Positions 16,288-25,224 are shown, counted from the first letter of the stretch. The stretch is DNA of 41,015 bases from Thermoplasmata archaeon (GCA_021802055.1 JAKAAY010000006.1:35340-76354), one strand, 5' to 3'. Made by a program: numbers and translations. The notes: generated from the sequence alone by a model not told the origin.

Positions 16288-16647
16288 ATGACCATTGTTA
16301 CGAGGGATTTGCTTATTGCGGCTCTCGAAAGTATATATGGGAAGAAGGGAATGGTAAGGAAATATATCGAAGAACTGGCGGACTTCGTGCTGTCGTTTTT
16401 TGGTTATGATGATTATGTGCTGGACAATGTTCTTTCTGCAGCAGAGCGCGACATATTCTACAACCTGGAGGAATACGGACTTCTTGAGGCAAGGAGAGAG
16501 GAGGTCAACATAGTGAAGGGCAAAGCATGGAGAATCAACCAGTGGACCTATAACAAGAATAACATTATTAGAGCCGCCAACTCCAAAGACGATGCTCCGG
16601 TGGAGCAGAACCCATACGACGACATATTCAAAGCTATGAGCGAGTAA
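16288..16647 (+). CDS. Conserved Thermoplasmata protein of unknown function (DUF6015-like)
   Basis: 119 residues, soluble and acidic. It resembles, from memory, a family annotated as DUF6015 and restricted to Thermoplasmata and relatives: TRDLLIAALESIYGKKGM at the start, FVLSFFGYDDYVLDNVL in the middle, then AERDIFYNLEEYGLL, EEV..VKGKAWRINQW. The helix content and the last beta-wing-like part suggest a winged-helix fold, so a DNA-binding or regulatory role is possible but unproven. Own promoter. Converges with the unknown 325-aa gene, whose stop is only 2 bases away. Confidence 0.75.
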   Translation: MTIVTRDLLIAALESIYGKKGMVRKYIEELADFVLSFFGYDDYVLDNVLSAAERDIFYNLEEYGLLEARREEVNIVKGKAWRINQWTYNKNNIIRAANSKDDAPVEQNPYDDIFKAMSE

Positions 16648-16648
16648 T

Positions 16649-17626
16649 TCAAAAGAGCGGCTCAGGAGTCAGTCTTTTAGTTTCCGATAGAACGAATTTC
16701 ATCTCCCCATTGTAATGCTCATTTGCCCTCTGTATGCTGGATATGAGCAGGTTAACTGACGAAGAGTCCACGATCCATGTCTGTGTCTGGGATCCGGGGA
16801 GGTTATCGTTGTACATGAAAAGGGGGGAAAACCCCTCCGTATAGCTGGTCCCCAGGAAAAGTTTAGGGGTATCCAGGTTGTAATCGTCATCATAGACGAA
16901 CATCCCCTCTCTCTGAAATTCGCCGTTGATCCTTATAATGTCGGAGGGAGGAAGCCTTTCAGCAGTGAATCTCAGTTCCATGACCGACTCTCCCTTTCTC
17001 CCAGAATGCTTCCATTCTGTGTGGAAAGGGGATCTGTAATGCGGATATTTTGAAATCAACTGCTCAGAATTTTTCTGCAGAACCACACATCTGGAAACGT
17101 TCCGGAAAATATGCATTCTCTTCATGTATTCCAGGTCAATGGTGGGCAAGCCAAGATAGTCAACAACGAGATGCATACCCGATCCACCGTTTGCCAGGCA
17201 ACCGCTCTCTATTGTGCTGTTTACGGCTTCCTCTGCCTCTCTTATGTACTTGAACCTCCAATAAAACTTCCCTTCAGTGAACACGCCAAACATGTCAGCC
17301 CTGACGCCTGGTTTGTCTATTAGTTTGAACAGCAATTCAAAAAGGGCGCCCTCCGCCGCATCGGGGTTATAGTCGACCCAGTAGTAATTAGGATCTTCAA
17401 CATAATGGACCCCGCCGATCTTGATGGACCTCAACAACTCTATGTAATCCGACTCTTTCTTGGACAGGCGAATACAGAATTTGCGATCATTATAGCTGTA
17501 AAACATGGGGAAGGATAATTCCGGGTCTATTCTCTGAGCAAGCTGGTTCTTCAGTTCAATCGAGAAAACCGCCTCACCGTCAAAGTACTGCTCCGGACTT
17601 TCCGGTGGAAAGTACTTGTCACTCAT
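16649..17626 (-). CDS. Unknown soluble protein, about 325 aa
   Basis: I do not recognise this protein. No signal peptide, membrane helix or known motif; rich in Tyr, Phe and acidic residues. Residues roughly 95-160 (DPNYYWVDYNP, then GKFYWRFKYIREAEEAV) and the NGGSGMHLVVDYLGLP segment look like a mixed alpha/beta fold. The ATG at 17626 is preferred over a TTG seven codons upstream (17647). It begins 39 bases downstream of the two-domain ABC permease on the same strand and could be its partner, although a TATA-like GCTTATTGTATT in the gap may give it a separate promoter. Codon use is like its neighbours, so it is a real gene. Confidence 0.7.
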   Translation of the reverse strand: MSDKYFPPESPEQYFDGEAVFSIELKNQLAQRIDPELSFPMFYSYNDRKFCIRLSKKESDYIELLRSIKIGGVHYVEDPNYYWVDYNPDAAEGALFELLFKLIDKPGVRADMFGVFTEGKFYWRFKYIREAEEAVNSTIESGCLANGGSGMHLVVDYLGLPTIDLEYMKRMHIFRNVSRCVVLQKNSEQLISKYPHYRSPFHTEWKHSGRKGESVMELRFTAERLPPSDIIRINGEFQREGMFVYDDDYNLDTPKLFLGTSYTEGFSPLFMYNDNLPGSQTQTWIVDSSSVNLLISSIQRANEHYNGEMKFVLSETKRLTPEPLF

Positions 17627-17665
17627 CCATAGGATCAACGCGGACAATACAATAAGCTTTCGTGA

Positions 17666-19288
17666 TCATTCCAGCACGTACCGCTTTTTGGAAAACCTGT
17701 AAAGCCTGAGCCAGAGGAGGTAGGAAATTAGCAAAATGAAGAACACAAGAAACAGGTCGAGGGCCTCGGCATATACCAGACCTCCAGGGCCAAGAGCAAT
17801 GGCCTCATCAAGCATCTTCATCAAACCCGTACTGACTGCATAGGTTTTCCCTCCCACAGAAAGGAATTCTGACACCTGAAGACCGCCCCAGTAGCTGCCG
17901 ACAGCCACCATGCTACCGGTGATAAGTGAAGGAATCATTGCAGGAAACCATAGGTACTTGAACTCCATCCATTTCCCAAATCCAAAGATGGAAGCCATCA
18001 TACGCATCTCGGACGGGAGTGAGATGACTGCCCCGTACACATTGAAGAAAATGTATGCTGCAGCGGACAGGTAGGTGATCATCAGCACCACCATGTTGAT
18101 GGCAAGACTCTCTCCTATAACACCCCCCACTACAGGTACCAGAAACACCAGAAGGAATGGGGCAAAAACAGGTGCCGGTATGGAGTATATCACCTGGAAA
18201 GCCATATTGGTGATTCCCCCGCTTTTCTTCTTTCTCCCTGCATAGAGCGAGAGGGGAATCATGGTGGCAAGGGTGATCGCATAAACAATGACAATCCTCA
18301 GAAGATCGCGGGAGAGTCCTATGAGGGCACTGTAGAGAAAATTCAGTGAAAGTATGTAGGTGTAGAATGCATCATCGAATCCCCCTATCCAGAGCGTGTA
18401 AAGGGCGCCTGCTATCAGGACCACGAGCGGTATACCGACAATCAGGTTGGTCTCAACGCTGGTGAGCACCGGCTCTCTTCTTCTGGCGTGCTGAGTTCTG
18501 GTGTTTACCGCGCTCGTTACCAGTCTTTTTCCAGAGGAAGCAACTATGTTGGCTTTCTGCACTGCAGAAGAAACAAATCTTGCAGTGGCTGTCTTCTTCT
18601 GACTTTCTCTTAGAGACCCCTCCACTTCATAGCTGAATTTCTCAACGCTCCTCATCCATGGATCGATGATATATCTGTAGTTTAACATAATTGCAATTAC
18701 GAGGAGGAAAAGCAGAATGAGGAGTCCTGAAAAATTTTCCTCTGAAGCGTACTGCAACGCCACCGATCCCAGTCCAAAAACACTGTAGGACGAATTGCCC
18801 AGTGATATCACCTCTGAGAAGGTGACATAGAAGAGAGCGCTGGCAAAGGACGGAGCAATGTTTGATACCACTTTTGGATAGGCAGCGGGTACAAACAGAT
18901 ACTTCAATCTCTGCCAGTAAGTCATTCCATACACATCAGAGACATCCCCAAGGTACCTGGGGATGTGGGAAACACCCTCGTATGCACCGAGTATGAGGTT
19001 CCAGATAACTGCGGTCACCAGAAGGAAGTCCACCGCAAGTTCCACACCAAGGCCCCCCCCGATATAGCTGAGCAGGAATAGCAGAATGACTGGGAAAAAT
19101 GCGATGACTGGAACCGATTCAAGTATATCCACAATGGGAACAAGAATAAGTTCTGCGGATTTTACCCTGGCACTGAGAATACCCGTAAACATCCCAACAA
19201 TCACCGAGAAAATGATGATGAGCCAGATTCTAATGAATGTGATTAATATGGCATAGGTTGAGATATAAATTTCCGCCAGGATCGACAT
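17666..19288 (-). CDS. Two-domain ABC transporter permease (BPD type), orphan
   Basis: Membrane protein of 540 residues with two fused permease domains of the NitT/TauT/SsuC kind. Each half has about six helices and an EAA-type coupling loop: MTYWQRLKYLFVPAAYP in the first, FGKWMEFKYLWFPAMIP in the second. Between them lies a basic cytoplasmic linker of about 65 residues (SYEVEGSLRESQKK to ARRREPVL). No ATPase or binding-protein gene lies beside it here, so substrate and energy partner are unknown; an ATPase must be encoded elsewhere. The ATG at 19288 is chosen because a TATA box sits 30 bases upstream; the TTG at 19309 would lie before the predicted transcription start. Confidence 0.85.
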   Translation of the reverse strand: MSILAEIYISTYAILITFIRIWLIIIFSVIVGMFTGILSARVKSAELILVPIVDILESVPVIAFFPVILLFLLSYIGGGLGVELAVDFLLVTAVIWNLILGAYEGVSHIPRYLGDVSDVYGMTYWQRLKYLFVPAAYPKVVSNIAPSFASALFYVTFSEVISLGNSSYSVFGLGSVALQYASEENFSGLLILLFLLVIAIMLNYRYIIDPWMRSVEKFSYEVEGSLRESQKKTATARFVSSAVQKANIVASSGKRLVTSAVNTRTQHARRREPVLTSVETNLIVGIPLVVLIAGALYTLWIGGFDDAFYTYILSLNFLYSALIGLSRDLLRIVIVYAITLATMIPLSLYAGRKKKSGGITNMAFQVIYSIPAPVFAPFLLVFLVPVVGGVIGESLAINMVVLMITYLSAAAYIFFNVYGAVISLPSEMRMMASIFGFGKWMEFKYLWFPAMIPSLITGSMVAVGSYWGGLQVSEFLSVGGKTYAVSTGLMKMLDEAIALGPGGLVYAEALDLFLVFFILLISYLLWLRLYRFSKKRYVLE

Positions 19289-19312
19289 TTTACGCTCTGT
19301 AAGACCCAAAAA

Positions 19313-19323
19313 GCGTATTTACC
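19313..19323 (-). promoter_or_regulatory. TATA box of the two-domain permease gene
   Basis: GGTAAATACGC on the minus strand; predicted transcription start near 19293, five bases before the ATG at 19288. The 178-base divergent gap also carries the promoter of the 133-aa gene. Confidence 0.45.
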
Positions 19324-19430
19324 TTTGCCTGTTTATAATTGAGGTGTCTGCCCGCGGTTCAATATTCTGCATCGTGGCTGGTGATCAATGACAGAAATCT
19401 TAACGGTAGTCGCTCAATAACCCTCTGGAG

Positions 19431-19440
19431 GCTTTAAGAC
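19431..19440 (+). promoter_or_regulatory. TATA box of the unknown 133-aa gene
   Basis: GCTTTAAGAC lies about 31 bases before the ATG at 19467, giving a leader of about 6 bases. Confidence 0.4.
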
Positions 19441-19466
19441 TGCCTGGCACATCTCCATATGGTAAA

Positions 19467-19868
19467 ATGGCCCAGGAGGCCTGGGAAAGGATATCACGAC
19501 GCAGGTTCCCCAAGGACTATATCGCAGACTGCAACCCCGGGGAAGCAAGGGACATCCCCATGTCTAAGGAGGTCCTCCTCTTTCGCAAGGACGAGTTTGC
19601 CTGTCTGATGATTGGCGAAAATACCTATTACTTTACCAATAATGAGGAGGCCAAGTACTACTTCTATTCTGCATGTTCCTCCGCTTCACGCGTCCCTTTC
19701 CTGGGAATTGAAGAAATGCGGACCGCAAACAGGAAGTTTGAGGCAGATCTTGACTGTCTGCATACAGATCTTGAAAGAATCAGGAAGATCAACAATCTCA
19801 GCGATTCAGAGATGTCAGAGGTAATTCTTCAGTTCGAAAATCTGTCGGGTATTCATGGGCTTCTCTGA
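19467..19868 (+). CDS. Unknown small protein (133 aa) upstream of nreA
   Basis: Not recognised. 133 residues, soluble, with six Cys (for example IADCNPGE, EFACLMIGE, YSACSSA, LDCLHTDL) and an acidic, probably helical C-terminal third (ERIRKINNLSDSEMSEVILQFENL). The central IGENTYYFTNNEEAKYYFYSA segment suggests an alpha/beta unit. The cysteines do not form a clear zinc pattern. It ends 65 bases before the nreA start and points the same way, but nreA has its own TATA box, so co-transcription is only possible. Composition fits the genome. Confidence 0.65.
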   Translation: MAQEAWERISRRRFPKDYIADCNPGEARDIPMSKEVLLFRKDEFACLMIGENTYYFTNNEEAKYYFYSACSSASRVPFLGIEEMRTANRKFEADLDCLHTDLERIRKINNLSDSEMSEVILQFENLSGIHGLL

Positions 19869-19903
19869 TCCTTAAAGATGAACGGATTCCAGGAAGAAAA
19901 ATC

Positions 19904-19912
19904 CTATTATAG
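19904..19912 (+). promoter_or_regulatory. TATA box of nreA
   Basis: CTATTATAG is centred 26 bases before the ATG at 19934. It supports a leaderless start there and argues against the GTG at 19922. Confidence 0.55.
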
Positions 19913-19933
19913 TATCTCCAGGTGCTGGATCAT

Positions 19934-21178
19934 ATGCAATTCAAGACCACCATGAAAATCCCTGCATCACTCTGCATACGCTGCAGGGGAGCCAGGAGAC
20001 TCTGTGGTCTTTCTTACTGTCCCATTTCCGTGGAAAGCATGACCAGGACCAGAACCGTTTCTATAAAGGGTATGGAACTGGATGGATCATCCCCGCCCAG
20101 CGTTTTTGTGGGACGGTATGGTTACCCAAAGGTCCAGGTCTATCCATCCACGCCTGCTTTGCATGGAAACACATCCGTTTATGAAGACACCGGTAAATGG
20201 CTGAGCATGGAACTGGAAGAATTCCTTTCCATGAGGTTGTCACTGATGAGAGGAGGGAAGGAGATTAAGGTCGGTTCAGCGTCATCCCCCGATCCATTTC
20301 TCCAGGACATCCAGCTGGTAGGTCTTTCCAGCATTCCAACGGATGTTGAGATATACCTGGAAAAGCCCCTGAACCAGAAGGAAATCGTTCTTTCTGAGTA
20401 CACTCCTCCCATGGGCCCGTCGGCTCCCCTGAGCAGGATAAGAATAGGAAACGCCAAACTTGACAGACCTGTGGAAAAGGCATATTATGATACGGACATG
20501 AAAAGCATGGAGGCCATGAGCCTCCTCTACAGGGAGGGCGTTGACATCTCCCGGATATCGAGGATCCTCAGTCTGGGGGCTCTCGGAAACGGCAAAGACC
20601 GCAAAATGGTCCCCACAAGGTGGTCCATCACTGCAGCCGACAAGAACATATCTGACCAGATTCTGCAGCGTGTGAAGAGATTCCCCGAGGTGGGCGAATA
20701 TGAATTCTATGTCAGGGAGGTTAAGGGCAACCTCTTCTCTGCCATTCTATGTCCAAAGAAGTGGATGTTTGAGTGGGGAGAAGCATGGTTCCCCAACACA
20801 ACCTGGAATTATTTTTCAGATCTTACTGAAACGCAGATAGACCATGAGACCTACTGGGGCAGAAAGACATACCCTGACATCGGGGGTTGTTATTACTCCT
20901 CAAGACTGGCAGTTCTGGAAAACCTGGAACGCAGGTCCCGTCAGGCATCTGCAATGATATGGAGAGAAATTTACCCGGGGTTCAACATACCCGTTGGGGT
21001 GTGGTATGTCAGGGAGAATCTCAGGGAAATGTTCAGGACAAAACCGGAAAGATACAGCACATTCAGGGAAGCTATGACCAGGATGTCCCAGTACATTACG
21101 GTGCCCATAGAGAAATGGTCCAGAAATTCGATGATCTGGCCAATGGAAATGGCCGGAGGCCTGGAAAGGTTTGTCTGA
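19934..21178 (+). CDS. nreA: Archaeal DNA repair protein NreA
   Basis: Member of the archaeal Nre family (414 residues), linked to mitomycin C/DNA damage tolerance in haloarchaea through interaction with PCNA. Features: N-terminal four-cysteine zinc motif C14-x2-C17-x6-C24-x4-C29 followed by PI, the conserved PPSVFVGRYGYPKVQVYP, and GALGNGKDRKMVPTRWSITA, the family's most typical block. A C-terminal PCNA-binding box (QxxLxxFF-like) is not obvious: the protein ends GGLERFV, at best a degenerate version. The radical-SAM gene starts directly after the TGA, so the two form an operon. Confidence 0.92.
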   Translation: MQFKTTMKIPASLCIRCRGARRLCGLSYCPISVESMTRTRTVSIKGMELDGSSPPSVFVGRYGYPKVQVYPSTPALHGNTSVYEDTGKWLSMELEEFLSMRLSLMRGGKEIKVGSASSPDPFLQDIQLVGLSSIPTDVEIYLEKPLNQKEIVLSEYTPPMGPSAPLSRIRIGNAKLDRPVEKAYYDTDMKSMEAMSLLYREGVDISRISRILSLGALGNGKDRKMVPTRWSITAADKNISDQILQRVKRFPEVGEYEFYVREVKGNLFSAILCPKKWMFEWGEAWFPNTTWNYFSDLTETQIDHETYWGRKTYPDIGGCYYSSRLAVLENLERRSRQASAMIWREIYPGFNIPVGVWYVRENLREMFRTKPERYSTFREAMTRMSQYITVPIEKWSRNSMIWPMEMAGGLERFV

Positions 21179-22009
21179 ATGCGCCCGCCCTTGGTGAGAG
21201 AGATAAAGGCCAGCTCTGCGCTTGGTAAATCAGGCATGAAGGAGCTGGACTATGCATTCAATCCTTACTCAGGATGCCTTCATTCCTGCGATTATTGCTA
21301 TGCAATGGACTTCACCAAGACGGGCGTTGACATCCCCTGGGGGGAATATGTCTATGTCAGGACAAACATCGTGGAACTTTTGAGGCGTGATGCGGTATCA
21401 AAGAGGAAAGGCATAGTGGGAGTTTCCACAATAACCGACCCATATCAGGCAGTAGAAGGCAAATACAGGATCACGCGTGAGAGCATTCCAATCTTGTGCA
21501 GCAATGGATTTCACGTCTCCATTCAGACCAAATCTCCGCTTATCCTCAGGGATCTGGATATCCTCACAAGATACAGAAGAAACCTGGACGCAGGTTTCAG
21601 CATAGCAACTCCATATGCGGATCGCGCCATCCAGATGGAGCGCAGGGCCCCATCTCCCCGGGCAAGGATAAAAGCCCTTGAGCGGCTGTCGTCCGAAGGC
21701 ATAAAAACCTGGATTTTCCTTGGTCCGATTTTCCCCGGTTTCAACGATACTGACGGAGAATTCTCCGAGATAGCGGAAATTGCACTCTCCACAGGTTCGC
21801 GAATAATTTACGACTCATACAACCATTTCCGAGGTTCAGACACTGCCCTGAAGAAAAATGGCCATGTGCCATATCTTTTCAGCAGGGAACAGTACGCTGA
21901 AGCTGAGAGAAAGCTTCTCATGATATGCAACAGAAAAGGGGTAAGATGCAATTCAGAGGCTGAGGACTGGCTTGTGGAAAGATCAAGCATGAACCGGCCT
22001 CTGTTCTGA
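21179..22009 (+). CDS. Radical-SAM protein of the SplB/photolyase-like group
   Basis: 276 residues. The cluster motif is C33-x3-C37-x2-C40 (CLHSCDYC), preceded by the family-typical VREIKASSALGKSG and LDYAFNPYSG. STITDPYQAVE, VSIQTKSPLILRDLDIL and TWIFLGPIFPGFND follow in the order of the spore-photoproduct-lyase-like DNA repair group (often annotated 'Rv2578c family radical SAM'). Substrate in archaea is unknown; DNA lesion repair is the usual guess and is supported here by its tight link (zero-base gap) to nreA. Other radical chemistry remains possible. Confidence 0.85.
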   Translation: MRPPLVREIKASSALGKSGMKELDYAFNPYSGCLHSCDYCYAMDFTKTGVDIPWGEYVYVRTNIVELLRRDAVSKRKGIVGVSTITDPYQAVEGKYRITRESIPILCSNGFHVSIQTKSPLILRDLDILTRYRRNLDAGFSIATPYADRAIQMERRAPSPRARIKALERLSSEGIKTWIFLGPIFPGFNDTDGEFSEIAEIALSTGSRIIYDSYNHFRGSDTALKKNGHVPYLFSREQYAEAERKLLMICNRKGVRCNSEAEDWLVERSSMNRPLF

Positions 22010-22043
22010 AATCCATGGCGTCGGCTGAATCGGCACGTGAACC

Positions 22044-22598
22044 TCAGCAACTGGAACCATTGGTGAGTTCCAGCACCAGGGATATATTGACATCGTTGCT
22101 GGCGTTCCCAGTGTTGACAAGAAACACCGTGTAATTACCCTGATCTCCAAGAACCCTCTGGCTCGACATGCCGGCGGTTTTCCCACCGGTTGCGCCCGGT
22201 TCATAATAGAGGCAGAAATAGCTCGCTCTGGAGAACTGGCCCAAGAATGCTGAGCCGTTAAAAGTCTGATTCATACAGGATTCAAGTACATGGCTTTCTG
22301 AAGCGTTGAGAAGGAAAATCTCAAATCCCGAGGATGCAGAAAACGCATATGTGATGTTGGTACCGGCGAGAGGCCTCTTTTCGCTCTGGTTACATAGCAC
22401 CACTGTGAGGGGCTGTCCAGCAGAGTCCTCATGGAAGGACTTGGAGTAGAATGAATGATATTCCATGGTCCCGTTGAACGAGTAAGTTACGCTAGTTGTA
22501 CCCGGCGGATGTCTGCTCAGAGTTCCAGGGATCACCAGGTATCCAACTACTGAAGCAACTACAGCGATTACCAGGACAGCGACAACCAGTTTTCTCAG
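22044..22598 (-). CDS. Small membrane-anchored extracytoplasmic protein, probable CTG start
   Basis: Unknown family. Read from the CTG at 22598 it has 184 residues: short basic start (RKL), one hydrophobic helix (about residues 4-23, VVAVLVIAVVASVVGYLVI), then a Ser/Thr/Asn-rich outside domain with several N-glycosylation-type sequons (NGT, NQS, NIT, NAS, NQT, NGS) and four cysteines, including the last residue. There is no ATG, GTG or TTG in frame that keeps the helix. The CTG has a perfect AGGTGA Shine-Dalgarno 6 bases upstream. Alternatively a GTG at 22608 with one A missing from the AAAA at 22590-22593 gives MSLTEKLVV. The GTG at 22535 would lose the membrane anchor. Confidence 0.6.
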   Translation of the reverse strand: MRKLVVAVLVIAVVASVVGYLVIPGTLSRHPPGTTSVTYSFNGTMEYHSFYSKSFHEDSAGQPLTVVLCNQSEKRPLAGTNITYAFSASSGFEIFLLNASESHVLESCMNQTFNGSAFLGQFSRASYFCLYYEPGATGGKTAGMSSQRVLGDQGNYTVFLVNTGNASNDVNISLVLELTNGSSC

Positions 22599-22676
22599 TC
22601 AGACTCACCTTCAGTTTGACCTATTGCCTTCAACCTTGTGGTGGATTATCTCTCTTCCTGATAGTAAGCGAACCCG

Positions 22677-22690
22677 GCATATATAAAATC
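22677..22690 (-). promoter_or_regulatory. TATA box of the small anchored protein gene
   Basis: GATTTTATATATGC on the minus strand, strong match. Transcription would start near 22656, leaving a leader of about 58 bases that ends in the AGGTGA Shine-Dalgarno (22605-22610). Confidence 0.5.
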
Positions 22691-22800
22691 GCAAACAGAA
22701 AAGATCCTTGCGGCAACGCAGTCTCTCATCCACAGGCAAAGGGAGGCACAGATCATATGCTTGGAAATTACCCATCTCTCTGCCGGGGAGATACGATAGG

Positions 22801-22809
22801 TTTAAGTTT
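22801..22809 (+). promoter_or_regulatory. TATA box of the M1 aminopeptidase gene
   Basis: TTTAAGTTT, preceded by ATAGG, is centred 24 bases before the ATG at 22829: leaderless transcript. Confidence 0.55.
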
Positions 22810-22828
22810 TTAGGGCACATCGCAAAAA

Positions 22829-25204
22829 ATGAAGATCCAGCTGTACGAGATAGACCTTGATGTGAGCAACTCCACTGCGGAATATAATGGGAGTGTCAGG
22901 ATCACTGCAGACCTGAACGGTGAAGATCTTGCCCTGGACTCTGTCGGGCTAGACATAAATAAAGTGAGAATTGATGATAAGGATGCCTCGTTCAGTACAG
23001 GTAATGACCAGTTACTGATTGATGGTAAATTTCAGGGGAAGAAGGTCATTCACATTCAGTTTTATGGAAAGGTCACTCCTCTTCTCACTGGTTTCTACAG
23101 GGCGACCGCCCCAGACGGTCTTGAAATGTTCACGACGCAGTTCGAATCCACCGGGGCAAGGCGCGCCTTTCCATGCTTTGACAGACCGGACGTCAAGGCA
23201 AGTTTCCGTCTTGCGGTCTCCGTAGACGAGGGGTATGATGTCATATCAAACATGCCGGTGAAGGAAAAGAAGACCCAGTCTGGAAGAACAAATTTCTCTT
23301 TTGAGGACACTCCAAGGATGTCCACTTACCTTCTGTACATAGGGGTGGGAAAGCTTGAGATCAGGGAATTCGATAACAATGGCAAGAAAATACGCCTCGT
23401 AGGACTCAAGGGGAGACTTGACACAACAGATTTCCCTCTTAACGTGGGAGTCAGAACACTTGATTACTTCAATGGTTATTTTGAGATACCTTATCAGCTT
23501 CCCAAGGTTGATCTTATTGCGGTGCCACAATTCGCAGCCGGGGCAATGGAAAACTGGGGAGCAATCACCTTCAGGGAGTCTCTTCTCATGGTCAACAAAT
23601 CCACAAGCCTAAGGGCGAAGAAAAGGATACTCGAAGTGATAGCACATGAACTGACCCACCAGTGGTTCGGCGATCTTGTAACGATGAAATGGTGGAATGA
23701 TCTCTGGCTTAACGAGAGTTTTGCCACTTTCATGTCTTATAAGGCCTCTGAGAAGCTATATCCAGAATGGAAGATGTTTGACTACTTCATCATATCCCGC
23801 ATGGAACCTGCGTTTCATGGTGACGCTCTCCTCTCCTCCCACCCCATTGACGTGGAGGTGAAGGATCCGGCTTCAATATCCCAGATATTTGACGAGATAA
23901 GCTATGGAAAAGGCGGCTGCATATTGAGAATGATTGAAGGATACGTCGGTGACGAAATTTTCAGGAAAGGCATCCAGAAGTATCTTAACGACAACTCCTA
24001 CTCAAACGCCGAGGGCTCGGCACTGACAAATTCCATTGAGAAATTCTTCAATGGAAATGTAACAGGCATCATGGAGAAATGGATCAAGAGAATGGGATAC
24101 CCCATGGTCACTGCATCACCAAAAGGAAATAATATACATCTCTCACAAGCAAGATTCCTTCTTTCCGGCCCGGTGGAAGAAGAACCCTGGCCTATCCCGC
24201 TCACTGTCAGGAGGGGCGAATCACAGGAGAGCGTTCTCTTCAGCACTCGGAGCATATCAATAAAGGACGAAGGATTCACATGCCTGAACGCCGGGAGGAA
24301 AGGGTTCTACAGGGTCCTATATGTGGGCGATTTGTTTGACAGGGTTCTGGGAAATATCCCGAAGATGTCAAGGGAAGAGCGGCAGGGGCTCATCAGTGAC
24401 TATTTTGCGTTCTTCAGATCTGGCGTAGCGGGATGGGATCAATATTCAAAGGTTCTTCTGAGATTGTTTGAAGACAGCGAGAGACTGGTCATAACAACCA
24501 TCTCAAACCAGCTTCATTTGCTTCACCTGCTGAAGCCCAAGAGCGAGGAGATCAGCAAGATGGGCAGAAAGTTCCATGAACTTCAGTACAAGAGGCTGAG
24601 CCAGTCCGACTCCGAGGAAAACCAGGAGACGCTGGGGCTTGTCAGTGAAAGGCTCGCCATATTCGACGACTCTTTTGCAAGGAAGGAGGCCAGGAAATTT
24701 GAGGCAATTGAGTCAGTGAAGCCTGATCTCAGACTCTCTGTAGCCATTTCAAAAGCGGTCACGGACGGGGATCCCACTGGAATGATCGGCATGCTCAGGG
24801 CACTCCGGAGCGACGAGGACAGAGTAAAGATTCTAACTGCCCTGGGTTTCATACCGGGCGAGAATACAGTCGACCAGGTCATTAAGCTGATAAACGAGGG
24901 AACAGTGAAGAAGCAGGATATGAGCACTTACTTCGACAGTGCAGTCTCTAATCCTGCAAACGGGAGATTCATCGTCAACAAGGCAAGGGAAATGGTCGAG
25001 ATGATCTCCACCGTGTTTGTTGGTAACATAAATGCCTCCAGGTTTGTCGAGGGATTTCTGCCCCTGGCAGGGACCAGATACCCTGAGGATGTTGCAAAGT
25101 TCGTGGAGAACATAAGAGGCATAAAGGAAGCACAGAGAGGGATAACCAAGGGAACAGAAGTCCTCAAGGCAAACATGAAACTGCTGGATAGAATACCCGC
25201 TTAG
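22829..25204 (+). CDS. M1 zinc aminopeptidase, tricorn-interacting factor F2/F3 type
   Basis: Cytoplasmic aminopeptidase that finishes peptides released by proteasome and tricorn protease to free amino acids. 791 residues, close to the 780-783 of the T. acidophilum factors F2 and F3. Contains the exopeptidase motif GAMENWGAI (near residue 238), the zinc motif HELTH (His273, Glu274, His277) and the third ligand Glu296 in NESFA, followed by the catalytic Tyr region ISYGKGGCILRM and a long helical C-terminal domain. Specificity (F2 vs F3) cannot be set by eye. Monocistronic; a hairpin plus T-run follows the stop. Confidence 0.93.
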   Translation: MKIQLYEIDLDVSNSTAEYNGSVRITADLNGEDLALDSVGLDINKVRIDDKDASFSTGNDQLLIDGKFQGKKVIHIQFYGKVTPLLTGFYRATAPDGLEMFTTQFESTGARRAFPCFDRPDVKASFRLAVSVDEGYDVISNMPVKEKKTQSGRTNFSFEDTPRMSTYLLYIGVGKLEIREFDNNGKKIRLVGLKGRLDTTDFPLNVGVRTLDYFNGYFEIPYQLPKVDLIAVPQFAAGAMENWGAITFRESLLMVNKSTSLRAKKRILEVIAHELTHQWFGDLVTMKWWNDLWLNESFATFMSYKASEKLYPEWKMFDYFIISRMEPAFHGDALLSSHPIDVEVKDPASISQIFDEISYGKGGCILRMIEGYVGDEIFRKGIQKYLNDNSYSNAEGSALTNSIEKFFNGNVTGIMEKWIKRMGYPMVTASPKGNNIHLSQARFLLSGPVEEEPWPIPLTVRRGESQESVLFSTRSISIKDEGFTCLNAGRKGFYRVLYVGDLFDRVLGNIPKMSREERQGLISDYFAFFRSGVAGWDQYSKVLLRLFEDSERLVITTISNQLHLLHLLKPKSEEISKMGRKFHELQYKRLSQSDSEENQETLGLVSERLAIFDDSFARKEARKFEAIESVKPDLRLSVAISKAVTDGDPTGMIGMLRALRSDEDRVKILTALGFIPGENTVDQVIKLINEGTVKKQDMSTYFDSAVSNPANGRFIVNKAREMVEMISTVFVGNINASRFVEGFLPLAGTRYPEDVAKFVENIRGIKEAQRGITKGTEVLKANMKLLDRIPA

Positions 25205-25224
25205 GGATCATAAAATTATGGGAC

